A stretch of DNA of 64,000 nucleotides. Source: Betaproteobacteria bacterium (GTDB lineage Bacteria > Pseudomonadota > Gammaproteobacteria > Burkholderiales > Casimicrobiaceae). Positions 49,937 through 58,056 of the stretch are shown one piece after another. The stretch covers positions 1 through 64,000 of the forward strand of contig JAOUIA010000007.1 of NCBI GenBank assembly GCA_029884335.1, read 5' to 3'. Below the pieces are notes generated by a model. That model saw only the letters and a list, made by a program, of their open reading frames with translations, did no database searches and was not told where the DNA came from. Numbering within the stretch: the stretch's first letter is position 1; the number at the start of each line of letters is the position of its first letter. Both the position numbers and the translations under genes were made by a program.

Positions 49937-50884
49937 TTGCGAGTAGCCGTGCTCGACGACATCCACGAAGCCTGGGACGGCAGCGAAGGCGTGCGCCGCC
50001 TGCGCGAGCGCGCCGAGGTGCGCGTGTTCACCGCGCCGTTTCGCGACCCCGCCGCGCTGCGCGGCTTCGACGCGCTGATCGCCAATCGCGAGCGCACGCG
50101 CTTCAGCCGCGCACTGCTGCAGCAGTTGCCGGACGTGAGGATCGTCGCGCAGACCGGCAACCACGCCTATCACGTCGACTTCGCCGCCGCGGCCGAGCTG
50201 GGAATCCTCTTCGGCCGGGCCACGGGCGGCTTCTCGCACGGCGCCGCCGAGCTCGCGATCGGGCTGGCGATGGCGGTGATGCGCGGCATCCCCGCCGCGG
50301 ACGCGGCGATGAAGCGCGGCGAGTGGCCGCGGCCGATGACCCGCGTGCTCCACGGCAAGACGATGGGCATCGTGGGGCTCGGCCGGATCGGTCGCCACGT
50401 CGCGAAGATCGCGGACGCGTTCGGCATGCGCGTCGTCGCGTGGAGCCCCCGGCTGACTGCGGAGGCGGCGCAGGCGTCGGGCGCGCAGCGGCTCGATCTG
50501 GACGACCTGCTGGGCGAGTCGGACGTCGTGTCGATCCACCTGACGCTCGCGCCCGAGTCGCGCGGGCTGATCGACGCGCGCCGGCTCGCGCTGATGAAGC
50601 GCACGGCCTGCCTCGTCAACACGGCGCGCGGCCCGATCGTCGACGAGGCCGCGCTGGTCGCCGCGCTGCGCGAGGGCAGGATCGCGGGCGCGGGGCTCGA
50701 CGTGTTCGACGTCGAGCCGCTGCCGGCCGGCCACGAGCTCGCGCGCCTGCCAAACGTCGTCCTCACGCCGCACATCGGCTGGCCCACCGACGAGGCCTAC
50801 GCCGACTTCGCGAATGCCGCCGCCGACGTCCTCATCGCCTACATGGACGGCCGCGAGGTCCCGCGGTTCGTCGAGCACCCCTGA
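49937..50884 (+). CDS. D-isomer-specific 2-hydroxyacid dehydrogenase
   Basis: 315 residues, NAD(P)-dependent. The dinucleotide motif is GIVGLGRIGRHVAKIADAFGMRV; the substrate/catalytic residues are Arg in NTARGPIVDE, Glu in FDVEPLPAGHEL and His in LTPHIGWPT. ANRERTRFSRALLQQLPDVRIVAQTGNHAYH is the phosphoglycerate-dehydrogenase-like N-terminal half. TTG 49937 is the start; GCGGAGGGC precedes. The exact hydroxyacid is unknown. Confidence 0.9.
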   Translation: MRVAVLDDIHEAWDGSEGVRRLRERAEVRVFTAPFRDPAALRGFDALIANRERTRFSRALLQQLPDVRIVAQTGNHAYHVDFAAAAELGILFGRATGGFSHGAAELAIGLAMAVMRGIPAADAAMKRGEWPRPMTRVLHGKTMGIVGLGRIGRHVAKIADAFGMRVVAWSPRLTAEAAQASGAQRLDLDDLLGESDVVSIHLTLAPESRGLIDARRLALMKRTACLVNTARGPIVDEAALVAALREGRIAGAGLDVFDVEPLPAGHELARLPNVVLTPHIGWPTDEAYADFANAAADVLIAYMDGREVPRFVEHP

Positions 50885-50923
50885 CCGGCGCGGCGCCGGC
50901 CGGACAAGACGACTGGGACAGCC

Positions 50924-51220
50924 ATGCCTGCGTACCTGATCGCCGAGCACGTCATCACCGATGCGCCCAAGTTCGAGGAGTACCGCGCGAAGGCCGCGCC
51001 GATGATCGCGAAACACGGCGGCCGCTACCTCACCAAGGGCGGCAGCCACAGGCTGCCGGAGGGCGGGCACTGGCGCCCCGAGCGCGTGGTGATCATCGAG
51101 TTCCCGGACAAGGCCGCGCTCGACCGGTGGTATTCCTCGCCCGAGTACCAGCCGCTGATCGCGCTGCGCAAGGCGTGCACTAGCGACCTCGACATGCTGA
51201 TCATGCTGGAAGGCGCCTGA
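50924..51220 (+). CDS. DUF1330 family protein
   Basis: 98 residues of the dimeric alpha/beta-barrel DUF1330 family: AYLIAEHVITDAPKFEEYRAKAAPMIAKHGGRYLTKGG and ERVVIIEFPDKAALDRWYSSPEYQPLIALRK are characteristic. Function unknown, possibly an isomerase or monooxygenase-like small enzyme. The start is ATG 50924. Confidence 0.88.
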   Translation: MPAYLIAEHVITDAPKFEEYRAKAAPMIAKHGGRYLTKGGSHRLPEGGHWRPERVVIIEFPDKAALDRWYSSPEYQPLIALRKACTSDLDMLIMLEGA

Positions 51221-51252
51221 GCTGCGCAGAGCATTCGCCGGAGGATTCTGCC

Positions 51253-51906
51253 TTGCGCCCCAACTTCACATTCGGCCCGATCGACTCGGTCACCCAGTAC
51301 CTGCTCTACCTGTCCATCGTCGTCCTGGGCATCCTCCTGCCGCTGGCGGTCCAGCGCTGGGTCAAGCGCCGGCAGGACAGGCAGCTGCTCGAGGGAACCC
51401 GCACGGCGCTTGCTGCCGAAGTGGCCGCCAACCGCGCCAGGGTGGCCAGGTCGCAAGAGTCGTTCGCCGCGCTGGCGGCGCACCTCGACGGCGACATCGC
51501 CGCGTACCGGGCGTTGTGGGACGCCGCAGCGCAGCCTTCTGGCGACAGCGCTCCGCCACAGCCGCCGCCACCGATCGACCTCACCGTCGCGTACGCAACC
51601 ACCATCCGCACGGCGTGGGACACGGCCAACTTCCGCCAGGCGCTGCCGCTCATGCCGGCGGCCTCGCTGGCCAGGTACTCGCGTGCCTACCAGCTGCAAC
51701 GCGCGCTGGAGGAGCATCGCGCGATCTTCCTCGCGGCTGCCATGCGGGCCAGCGCGCTGGAGGCGCCCAGCGACCTCAGCGTCGCGCGCAACGTCGAGCG
51801 CCGCATCGAGACCCTGCTCGAGCTCCAGGCGTTTGCGCAGCACCACGCCGGGCTGTCCCGCTCGCTCGTCGACGCCTACGACGAGACGCTCGCCGACGCC
51901 GGCTGA
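51253..51906 (+). CDS. Membrane-anchored hypothetical protein
   Basis: 217 residues. One N-terminal transmembrane segment (QYLLYLSIVVLGILLPLAV) is followed by a basic stretch (QRWVKRRQDRQ) and a long helical, Ala-rich cytoplasmic region that could form a coiled coil. A proline-rich spacer (PPQPPPP) lies in the middle. No family recognised. TTG 51253 is preceded by GCCGGAGGAT, a good ribosome-binding site. Confidence 0.65.
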   Translation: MRPNFTFGPIDSVTQYLLYLSIVVLGILLPLAVQRWVKRRQDRQLLEGTRTALAAEVAANRARVARSQESFAALAAHLDGDIAAYRALWDAAAQPSGDSAPPQPPPPIDLTVAYATTIRTAWDTANFRQALPLMPAASLARYSRAYQLQRALEEHRAIFLAAAMRASALEAPSDLSVARNVERRIETLLELQAFAQHHAGLSRSLVDAYDETLADAG

Positions 51907-51926
51907 CTTCGCGCGCGCGTCAGCGC

Positions 51927-52604
51927 ATGCTCGACCTTCTCGACAACGTCACCTGGCACGCGCTCTCCGGCCCGCACGCGCGGTTCGCCGCCGGCGAGGG
52001 CACGGTGCGGCGCTACGCGAAGGGCTTCTCGCCGATCCTCGGGCTCGAGGATCCCGACCGGCCCGACTTCGACACGCTGGCGCGCTACTGCGAGCCCGGC
52101 GAGCACTTCTACGCGGAACGGTGGGCAGGCGACGCGCCCTCCGGCTGGCGGGTCGACGCCGAGACGACGATGTTCAAGATGATCTGGGACGGCGCCCTTC
52201 CGCCGCCCGATCCCGGGCTCGACGCCGTGCCGCTCGCCGCGACCCATGCCGCAGAGGCGCTCGCGCTCGCCACGCTCACGCGACCGGGGCCGTTCGGGAT
52301 TCGCACGATCGAGCTGGGCCAGTATCTCGGCGTGTTCGCGGACGGCGCGCTGGTCGCGATGGCCGGCGAGCGCATGCAGGCGGGCACGCTGCGCGAGATC
52401 AGCGGCGTGTGCACGCACCCGTCGTTCCAGGGCCGCGGCCTCGCGCGGCGCCTCATGAACGAGCTGCTGCGCCGCGAGCTCGCCCGCGGCGAGACGCCGT
52501 TCCTGCACGTGATGCGCGACAACGCGCTCGCGCGGGACCTCTACCGGCGCATGGGCTTTCGCGACCATCGCGAGGTCGTCGTCCGCGTCGTCGCGCGGCA
52601 GTAG
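51927..52604 (+). CDS. GNAT family N-acetyltransferase (FR47-like)
   Basis: 225 residues. The N-terminal half contains LDNVTWHALSGPHARFAAG and RRYAKGFSPILGLED; the C-terminal half is a GNAT core with GVCTHPSFQGRGLARRLMNELL (acetyl-CoA loop) and HVMRDNALARDLYRRMGFRDHREVVVRVV. This two-part FR47-like architecture is common in soil bacteria. The substrate is unknown. ATG 51927 starts shortly after the preceding gene. Confidence 0.87.
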   Translation: MLDLLDNVTWHALSGPHARFAAGEGTVRRYAKGFSPILGLEDPDRPDFDTLARYCEPGEHFYAERWAGDAPSGWRVDAETTMFKMIWDGALPPPDPGLDAVPLAATHAAEALALATLTRPGPFGIRTIELGQYLGVFADGALVAMAGERMQAGTLREISGVCTHPSFQGRGLARRLMNELLRRELARGETPFLHVMRDNALARDLYRRMGFRDHREVVVRVVARQ

Positions 52605-52695
52605 CGCGAGGGCGTGGCGCGCGACCGCGGCAGCGGATACCATGCCGCCGTCCGACGGCGCCGCCGCAGAGGCTTCGAAGAGGGGGAACTCTACC

Positions 52696-53106
52696 GTGAC
52701 CGATCCCGTCATGACCTGGGGTTTCGTCGCCGCCGGCGCGTTCGCGCAGGGCGTCGCGCTGATGCTCGCGCGCCGCTCGGCCGCAAGGCTCTCCGCCGGT
52801 GGCCGGGCCATGGGCAAGGTCGCCCGCAACGAGGAGCAGCTCGTCGAGCGCAGCAAGGGGGCACCGCGCACGTTCTACTTCCCGGTGGTCGAGTTCGACA
52901 CGCCGCAGGGCCAATCGGTCGTGTTCCGCTCCGACACGGGACGCGGCGCGCCTACGCCGGTGGGCACGCCGCTGCCGGTCGTCTACGACCCTGCGCAACC
53001 GAGCCGGGCCGAGCTCGCCACGTTCCGCAGCCTGTGGCTGTTCCCCCTGCTGGTGTCGCTGCTGGGCTTGCCGTTCCTCGTTGCCGGCCTGGTCTCGCTG
53101 CGCTGA
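52696..53106 (+). CDS. DUF3592-type membrane protein
   Basis: 136 residues with an N-terminal and a C-terminal hydrophobic segment (WGFVAAGAFAQGVALMLA; LWLFPLLVSLLGLPFLVAGLV) and a beta-rich middle (YFPVVEFDTPQGQSVVFRSDTG, VGTPLPVVYDPAQPSRAELATF), the DUF3592 pattern. GTG 52696 is chosen because GAGGGGGAA precedes it; ATG 52642 would add 18 atypical residues. Function unknown. Confidence 0.75.
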   Translation: MTDPVMTWGFVAAGAFAQGVALMLARRSAARLSAGGRAMGKVARNEEQLVERSKGAPRTFYFPVVEFDTPQGQSVVFRSDTGRGAPTPVGTPLPVVYDPAQPSRAELATFRSLWLFPLLVSLLGLPFLVAGLVSLR

Positions 53107-53239
53107 GCGCCCGAAGTCCGGCCGCGCCGCACCATCGAGCCGGCAGATCGCCCGTGACGGACCCGAACGTGCCGACGCTGCGGCTGCGCGACGCCCGACC
53201 GTTGCAGCCGGCGCGCCTGCTGGCGTACGCTGCCAGACG

Positions 53240-53761
53240 ATGCCCGCCGCCGAGATCCGCCACCTCGCTCCCGCCGACGTCGCCTTCGCGGCCCCCGCGC
53301 TCGCCGAGCTGTTCCTCGACGCGGTCGCGGACGGCGCGTCGATCGGCTACATGTCCGGCCTCGCGCGCGAGGACGCGGAAGCCCATTGGCTCGACGTCGC
53401 CGCGCGTCCGGACGGCCGCGTCGTGCTCGTCGCGGAGGACGCGGACGGCATCGCCGGCACGGTGACGCTCGTGCCCGCGCGCGAAGCGTTCCAGCCGCAC
53501 CGCGCGGAGATCGTCAAGCTCGTCGTCCACCGCCGCGCGCGCGGGCGGGGCGTCGCCGCGGCGCTGATGGAAGCCGCGGAACGCGAGGCACGCACCCACG
53601 GCCGGACGCACCTCACGCTGATGACGCGCGCGGGCAGCGACGGCGAGCGCCTCTATCGCCGGTCGGGCTGGACGCTCGTCGGCATCATCCCGCAGGACTC
53701 CCTCGCGCCCGACGGCACGCTCGTCGATGCCGCGATCTTCCGCAAGCAGCTCCGGGCCTGA
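53240..53761 (+). CDS. GNAT family N-acetyltransferase
   Basis: 173 residues: EIRHLAPADVAFAAPALAEL, then LVAEDADGIAGTVTLVPAREA, acetyl-CoA loop VHRRARGRGVAAALMEAAEREA, and SDGERLYRRSGWTLVGIIP. Compact single-domain GNAT of unknown substrate. ATG 53240 fits the family N-terminus. It sits 25 bases before a SnoaL gene on the same strand, perhaps one transcript. Confidence 0.87.
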   Translation: MPAAEIRHLAPADVAFAAPALAELFLDAVADGASIGYMSGLAREDAEAHWLDVAARPDGRVVLVAEDADGIAGTVTLVPAREAFQPHRAEIVKLVVHRRARGRGVAAALMEAAEREARTHGRTHLTLMTRAGSDGERLYRRSGWTLVGIIPQDSLAPDGTLVDAAIFRKQLRA

Positions 53762-53786
53762 GCGCCGAACCACGATCACACGAGCC

Positions 53787-54212
53787 ATGACCATCGACGA
53801 CTTCATGCGCGGCTACAAGGCGGCATGGGAGCGGCGCGACGAGCGCGCGTTCTGCGCGCTCTTCCACCCCGACGGCGTCTACCGCAACACGCCGTTCGCC
53901 GAGCAGCGCGGGCACGAGCAGCTCGCCGCCTACTGGCAGCGCGTGAAGCTGCAGGAGGACGTGCGGGTCGACTACGAGGTGCTGGCGCGTCTCGAGCACG
54001 GCGGCATCGCGCACTGGCACACGACCTACCAGGTCGCCTCCGAGGAGTTGTTCCGCGTGTGGGCCGCGTCGACGGGGACGAACCTCGTCGCGCGCAAGCC
54101 GGGCGACCCGCTGCCGCGCATGGCGCTCGACGGCGTGCTGCAGGCGACGTTCGAGCGCGGCCTTTGCAGGGAGGCCCGCATCTGGTGGCACAGCATGCCG
54201 CTGCCCGCGTGA
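53787..54212 (+). CDS. SnoaL/NTF2-like family protein
   Basis: 141 residues: DFMRGYKAAWERRDERAFCALFHPDGVYRNTPFAEQ is the typical first helix and strand, then YWQRVKLQEDVRVDYEVLARLEHGGIAHWHTTYQV and a C-terminal ARIWWHSMP. Belongs to the same broad fold as the gene at 49504 but is not closely similar. Enzymatic role unknown. ATG 53787 chosen over 53727, which would overlap the previous gene. Confidence 0.82.
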   Translation: MTIDDFMRGYKAAWERRDERAFCALFHPDGVYRNTPFAEQRGHEQLAAYWQRVKLQEDVRVDYEVLARLEHGGIAHWHTTYQVASEELFRVWAASTGTNLVARKPGDPLPRMALDGVLQATFERGLCREARIWWHSMPLPA

Positions 54213-54231
54213 ACCCGACGACGGGGAAGCC

Positions 54232-54738
54232 ATGACAGACCGCTTTCCGCTCGAAGGCGGCTGCGACTGCCGCCGCATCCGCTTCCGGATGGAGACTGCG
54301 CCGCTGTTCGTGCACTGCTGCCACTGCCGCTGGTGCCAGCGCGAGACGGGCTCGGCGTTCGCGCTCAACGCAATGATCGAGACCGACCGGCTGACGCTCG
54401 CGGGCGACGCGCCGGAGCTGGTCGACACGCCCTCGGCGAGCGGGCGCGGGCAGCTGATCGCGCGCTGCCCCACGTGCCGGGTTGCGGTGTGGAGCCACTA
54501 CGGCGGCGCGGGCCGCGCAGTCGCCTTCGTGCGCGTCGGCACGCTCGACGACCCCGACGCGCTGCCGCCCGACATCCACATTTTCACCGCGTCGAAGCAG
54601 CCGTGGGTCGTGCTGCCGCCCGGCTCGACGGCGGTGCCCGAGTTCTACGACCGCAACGAGCACTGGCCGAAGGCGAGCCTCGCTCGTCGTGAAGCGCTGC
54701 GCGCGAAGCTGCGACAAGGCGAGCCCGGGCCGCGCTGA
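54232..54738 (+). CDS. GFA family (glutathione-dependent formaldehyde-activating-like) zinc protein
   Basis: 168 residues. Zinc ligands of the GFA fold are visible: GGCDCRRIRF, then FVHCCHCRWCQRETGSAFA and later ARCPTCRVAVWSHYG. The family binds one or two zinc ions and may handle S-hydroxymethyl glutathione, but many members have no known activity. The stop TGA shares its A with the ATG of the next gene, so they are coupled. Confidence 0.9.
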   Translation: MTDRFPLEGGCDCRRIRFRMETAPLFVHCCHCRWCQRETGSAFALNAMIETDRLTLAGDAPELVDTPSASGRGQLIARCPTCRVAVWSHYGGAGRAVAFVRVGTLDDPDALPPDIHIFTASKQPWVVLPPGSTAVPEFYDRNEHWPKASLARREALRAKLRQGEPGPR

Positions 54739-55397
54739 TGCGCTTGACGACGGCCGTCCTGCTTGCCCTCGCCCTTTCGGTCGCGGCGTGCACGACGGCC
54801 TCCGGCCCGCGGCTGGCCACCGCGCCGGACGACTCGCCGGAGCCGTGGCCGCCGCGCGTCACCTCCTATCGCGACGCAGCCACGTATGGCGAGGCGTTGC
54901 GCACCTGGCGCACGCCGGAGGACGTGAGCGCGTGGATGGGCGCGCGCTTTTCCTACGACGCGTCGCGGGCGATCCTGCTGTCCGAGTCGGCGCGCTCACG
55001 CGGCGCGGCGCCGGCGATCCACCGTCCCGCGGACTTCTTCGCGGCGCCGTCGGGCATGTGCCTCGACCTCGCGCGCTTCGCGGTCGAGACGCTGGCGGCG
55101 ATCGACGCGCAGCTCCTGCCCGCCTACCTGATGATCGAGTTCGAGCCGGTGACCGTGGCGGGCGAGACCATGCGCCTGCACTGGCTCGCGCTGTTCAGGC
55201 GCGACGGCCGCTACTGGTTCGTCGGCGACTCGAAGCGCCCCGGCCACGTCGCGGGGCCGTACGCGTCGGTGGAGGCGTTCGTCGACGAGTACTCGCGATA
55301 CCGGCAGCGGAAAGTGGTCGCGTTCCGCGAGACCGCGAGCTTCGAGCGCCGGCAGCGCACGCCGGCCACCCGCGCCGAAAGGCAGCCCTTGACGTGA
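54738..55397 (+). CDS. Lipoprotein with transglutaminase-like cysteine-protease fold
   Basis: 219 residues with a lipobox-type signal (ALALSVAACTT, Cys about 18). The mature part includes TPEDVSAWMGARFSYDASRAI, then PSGMCLDLARFAVETL (Cys), MRLHWLALFRRDGRYWFVGDSKRPGH (His and Asp), the order Cys-His-Asp of transglutaminase-like enzymes. A periplasmic cysteine peptidase or inactive relative is likely. Its TGA overlaps the GTG of the next gene. Confidence 0.68.
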   Translation: MRLTTAVLLALALSVAACTTASGPRLATAPDDSPEPWPPRVTSYRDAATYGEALRTWRTPEDVSAWMGARFSYDASRAILLSESARSRGAAPAIHRPADFFAAPSGMCLDLARFAVETLAAIDAQLLPAYLMIEFEPVTVAGETMRLHWLALFRRDGRYWFVGDSKRPGHVAGPYASVEAFVDEYSRYRQRKVVAFRETASFERRQRTPATRAERQPLT

Positions 55398-55852
55398 GCG
55401 GGCGTGGCGTGGATCCGGACCTCGCGTTCGTCCTGCACGACGGCGTGCCGGAGGAGGCCGGTCGCATCGTCGACTCGGGGCTCGGCGCATCCAACGAGAA
55501 CGCCGCGCCGCTGCACGAGGTCGAGCGGCTCTCCTGCTTCGCGCGGAAGCCCTCCGGCGAGCTGATCGGCGGCGCAGTCGGCCGCACCTGGGGCGAGTGC
55601 TGCGAATTGCAGCAGCTCTGGGTCGACTCGGCGCACCGGCGCCGCGGCGTCGCAAGCGAACTCGTCCGGCGCTTCGAGGCCCGGGCGCGCGAGCGCGGCT
55701 GCAGGACCTTCTACCTCGAGACGTTCAGTTTCCAGGCGCCCGGGCTCTACCGCCGCCTGGGTTACGAAGTCGGGCTCGAGCTGCGCGGCTTTCGTCCCGG
55801 CGTGGTGAAGTACGTCATGGTCAAGCGCGCCGACGCCGCGCCGACTCCCTGA
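55394..55852 (+). CDS. GNAT family N-acetyltransferase
   Basis: 152 residues: FVLHDGVPEEAGRIVDSGLGASNENAAP at the N-terminus, LQQLWVDSAHRRRGVASELVRRFEARA as the acetyl-CoA loop, and TFYLETFSFQAPGLYRRLGYEV near the end. The subgroup is frequent in rhizobacteria. GTG 55394 overlaps the preceding stop (GTGA), making a three-gene unit GFA-lipoprotein-GNAT. Confidence 0.87.
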   Translation: MSGRGVDPDLAFVLHDGVPEEAGRIVDSGLGASNENAAPLHEVERLSCFARKPSGELIGGAVGRTWGECCELQQLWVDSAHRRRGVASELVRRFEARARERGCRTFYLETFSFQAPGLYRRLGYEVGLELRGFRPGVVKYVMVKRADAAPTP

Positions 55853-55894
55853 GCCTGCCCTGAAGCGTGGGGACGGGGTCCGCCGGCGACGGCG

Positions 55895-55900
55895 TACAAT
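55895..55900 (+). promoter_or_regulatory. -10 box for the BMP-family binding protein gene
   Basis: TACAAT, 61 bases before the ATG at 55962. A -35 was not clear. The leader is long enough to carry a regulatory structure but none is evident. Confidence 0.4.
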
Positions 55901-55961
55901 GCGCCCCCGCGGCCGGTGGTGCCGGCTACGCCAGAACAACCGTACGTCCCAAGGAGCCCCG

Positions 55962-57062
55962 ATGATTCCCGTTGCCCGCAGGAAGACGCTCGCCGCTCTC
56001 GCGGCCGGCGCCGCCGCCCTAGCAATTGCCCTTCCCGCCGCCGCGCAGCAGAAGGCCGGCGAGCCGCTCAAGATCGGCTACGTGTACGTGAGCCCGATCG
56101 GCGACGCGGGCTGGACCTACCAGCACGACGTCGGCCGCAAGGAGATGGAGAAGGCGCTGGGTGCCAAGGTCACGACGAAGTTCATCGAGAGCGTCCCCGA
56201 GGGCGCCGACGCCGAGCGCGTGATCCGCGAGCTGGCGCAGTCCGGCCACAACCTGATCTTCACGACCTCGTTCGGCTACATGAACCCGACGATCAAGGTC
56301 GCGCAGACGTTCCCGAAGGTCCACTTCAACCACGCAACCGGCTACAAGACGGCGAAGAACGTCGGCACGTACAACGCGCGCTTCTACGAGGGCCGCTACC
56401 TCGCCGGCATCGTCGCGGGCAGGATGACGAAGACGAACGTCGCGGGCTACGTCGCCGCGTTCCCCATCCCCGAGGTGGTGATGGGCATCAACGCGTTCGC
56501 GCGCGGCATGCGCAGCGTCCACCCGAAGGCCGAGGTGAAGGTCGTCTGGGTGAACTCGTGGTACGACCCGGGCCGCGAGCGCGAGGCCGCCGACACGCTG
56601 ATCTCGCAGGGCTCCGACGTCGTCACGCATCACACCGACTCGACCGCCGCCGTGCAGGCCGCGGAGGCGAAGAAGGTCTACGCGATCGCCTACCACTCCG
56701 ACATGTCGAAGTACGGCCCGAACGCGCACCTGACGGCCGTCACGCACAACTGGGGCGAGTACTACACGCGCACCGCGCAGGCCGCGCTCGACGGCAAGTG
56801 GAAGATGGAGTCGCCGTGGATGGGGATCAAGGAGAACGTGATCCGCATGGCGCCGTTCAACAAGGCCGTGCCGCAGGACGTGCAGGACCTCGTGAAGAAG
56901 ACGGAAGCCGACATCAAGGCGGGCAAGTTCCACCCGTTCACCGGGCCGGTGAAGGACAACGAGGGCAAGGAGCGCCTCGCCGCGGGCAAGACGCTCGACG
57001 ACGGCACGCTCAACAAGATGGACTACTACGTCGAGGGCGTGCAGGGCAAGCTGCCGAAGTAG
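55962..57062 (+). CDS. BMP family ABC transporter substrate-binding protein (nucleoside/purine type)
   Basis: 366-residue periplasmic binding protein of the Bmp/Med/PnrA family. A signal peptide with an RRK start ends ALPAAAQQ. The mature part opens KIGYVYVSPIGDAGWTYQHDVG and has ERVIRELAQSGHNLIFTTSFGY, VWVNSWYDPGREREAADTLI and VTHHTDS, all typical. It probably feeds the ATPase and two permeases at 28953-32645, which lack their own binding protein; the genes are 23 kb apart. AAGGAG precedes the ATG. Confidence 0.92.
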   Translation: MIPVARRKTLAALAAGAAALAIALPAAAQQKAGEPLKIGYVYVSPIGDAGWTYQHDVGRKEMEKALGAKVTTKFIESVPEGADAERVIRELAQSGHNLIFTTSFGYMNPTIKVAQTFPKVHFNHATGYKTAKNVGTYNARFYEGRYLAGIVAGRMTKTNVAGYVAAFPIPEVVMGINAFARGMRSVHPKAEVKVVWVNSWYDPGREREAADTLISQGSDVVTHHTDSTAAVQAAEAKKVYAIAYHSDMSKYGPNAHLTAVTHNWGEYYTRTAQAALDGKWKMESPWMGIKENVIRMAPFNKAVPQDVQDLVKKTEADIKAGKFHPFTGPVKDNEGKERLAAGKTLDDGTLNKMDYYVEGVQGKLPK

Positions 57063-57208
57063 CGACATGCGACACGCGGCGAGGGGACCCGTCGGCGCGA
57101 AGCGCGACGGGGATCGCCGCCAAGTCGCGTGTCGCAGGCGGCCGACGCGCAACGCCTCGTCATGCCGAGGCGGTCCAATGAGGCCGCGCCGCGCGAGCCG
57201 CCCGTCGA

Positions 57209-57402
57209 GGAGCCCTCACCCCCTCCCCTCTCCCGCTGGCGCGGGAGAGGGGAGTAGCGATGCGCCTCGCGCCTCTCTCGCGGGCGCCAGCGCCGGGTGA
57301 GGGCTTCCGCTCCCCTCGCCCGCCGCCAGGCGGGAGAGGGGCCGGGGGTGAGGGCTTCCGCTCCCCTCGCCCGCCGCCAGGCGGGAGAGGGGCCGGGGGT
57401 GA
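57209..57402. repeat. GC-rich REP-like repeat cluster with a 51-bp tandem duplication
   Basis: The 345-base gap 57063-57407 has no recognised gene. It starts with CCCTCACCCC...CTCTCCC, a motif that pairs with GGGAGAGGGG...GGGTGAGGG. Two exact 51-base units follow (57301-57351 and 57352-57402), each containing the hairpin half GGCGGGAGAGGGGCCGGGGG. This is a repeat type common between proteobacterial genes. It runs up to 5 bases before the pdxH ATG and supplies a G-rich GGTGAGGG as the only ribosome-binding site candidate. Confidence 0.8.
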
Positions 57403-57407
57403 GGGCA

Positions 57408-58046
57408 ATGAGCGACATCGACAAGCTTAGGCGCGACTACGCGCGCGACGAACTCGACGAGGCGACCGCCGAGAGCGTCCCGCTCGCGCAGTTCCGCCGC
57501 TGGCTGGACGACGCGGTGGCCGCGAAGCTCGTCGATCCGACGGCGATGACGCTCGCCACCGTCGGCGAGGACCTGCGGCCGTCGACGCGCGTCGTGCTGC
57601 TCAAGGGCTGCGACGAGCGAGGCCTCGTCTTCTACACGAACTACCGCAGCCGCAAGGCGCGCGAGCTCGCGATCCACCCGCAGGCCGCGCTGCAGTCGTA
57701 CTGGCCGGACCTCGAGCGGGTGGTGCGCGTCGAGGGGCGCGTCGGGAAGACGAGCGAGGAAGAGTCCGACGCCTACTACCGCACGCGGCCGCTCGACTCG
57801 CGCATCGGCGCGTGGGCCTCGCCGCAGAGCGAGGTCATCGCTTCGCGCGCGCTGCTCGTGACCGAGGCGGCGAAGGTCGCCGCGAAGTACCTTCTCGACC
57901 CGCCGCGCCCGCCGCACTGGGGCGGCTACCGCCTCGTGCCCGACCGCTTCGAGTTCTGGCAGGGGCGGACGAGCCGGCTGCACGACAGGCTGCGCTACTC
58001 GCTCAAGCCCGACGGCTCCTGGCTGCGCGAGCGCCTCGCGCCCTGA
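57408..58046 (+). CDS. pdxH: Pyridoxamine 5'-phosphate oxidase
   Basis: FMN-dependent oxidase that makes pyridoxal 5'-phosphate from PNP or PMP. 212 residues, normal length: [42 protein letters not shown] (FMN-binding), [33 protein letters not shown] and the C-terminal [25 protein letters not shown] motif are all canonical. Its frame is open into the preceding repeat, so the start is set by homology at ATG 57408. Confidence 0.96.
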   Translation: MSDIDKLRRDYARDELDEATAESVPLAQFRRWLDDAVAAKLVDPTAMTLATVGEDLRPSTRVVLLKGCDERGLVFYTNYRSRKARELAIHPQAALQSYWPDLERVVRVEGRVGKTSEEESDAYYRTRPLDSRIGAWASPQSEVIASRALLVTEAAKVAAKYLLDPPRPPHWGGYRLVPDRFEFWQGRTSRLHDRLRYSLKPDGSWLRERLAP

Positions 58047-58056
58047 GCCGGCCGCA

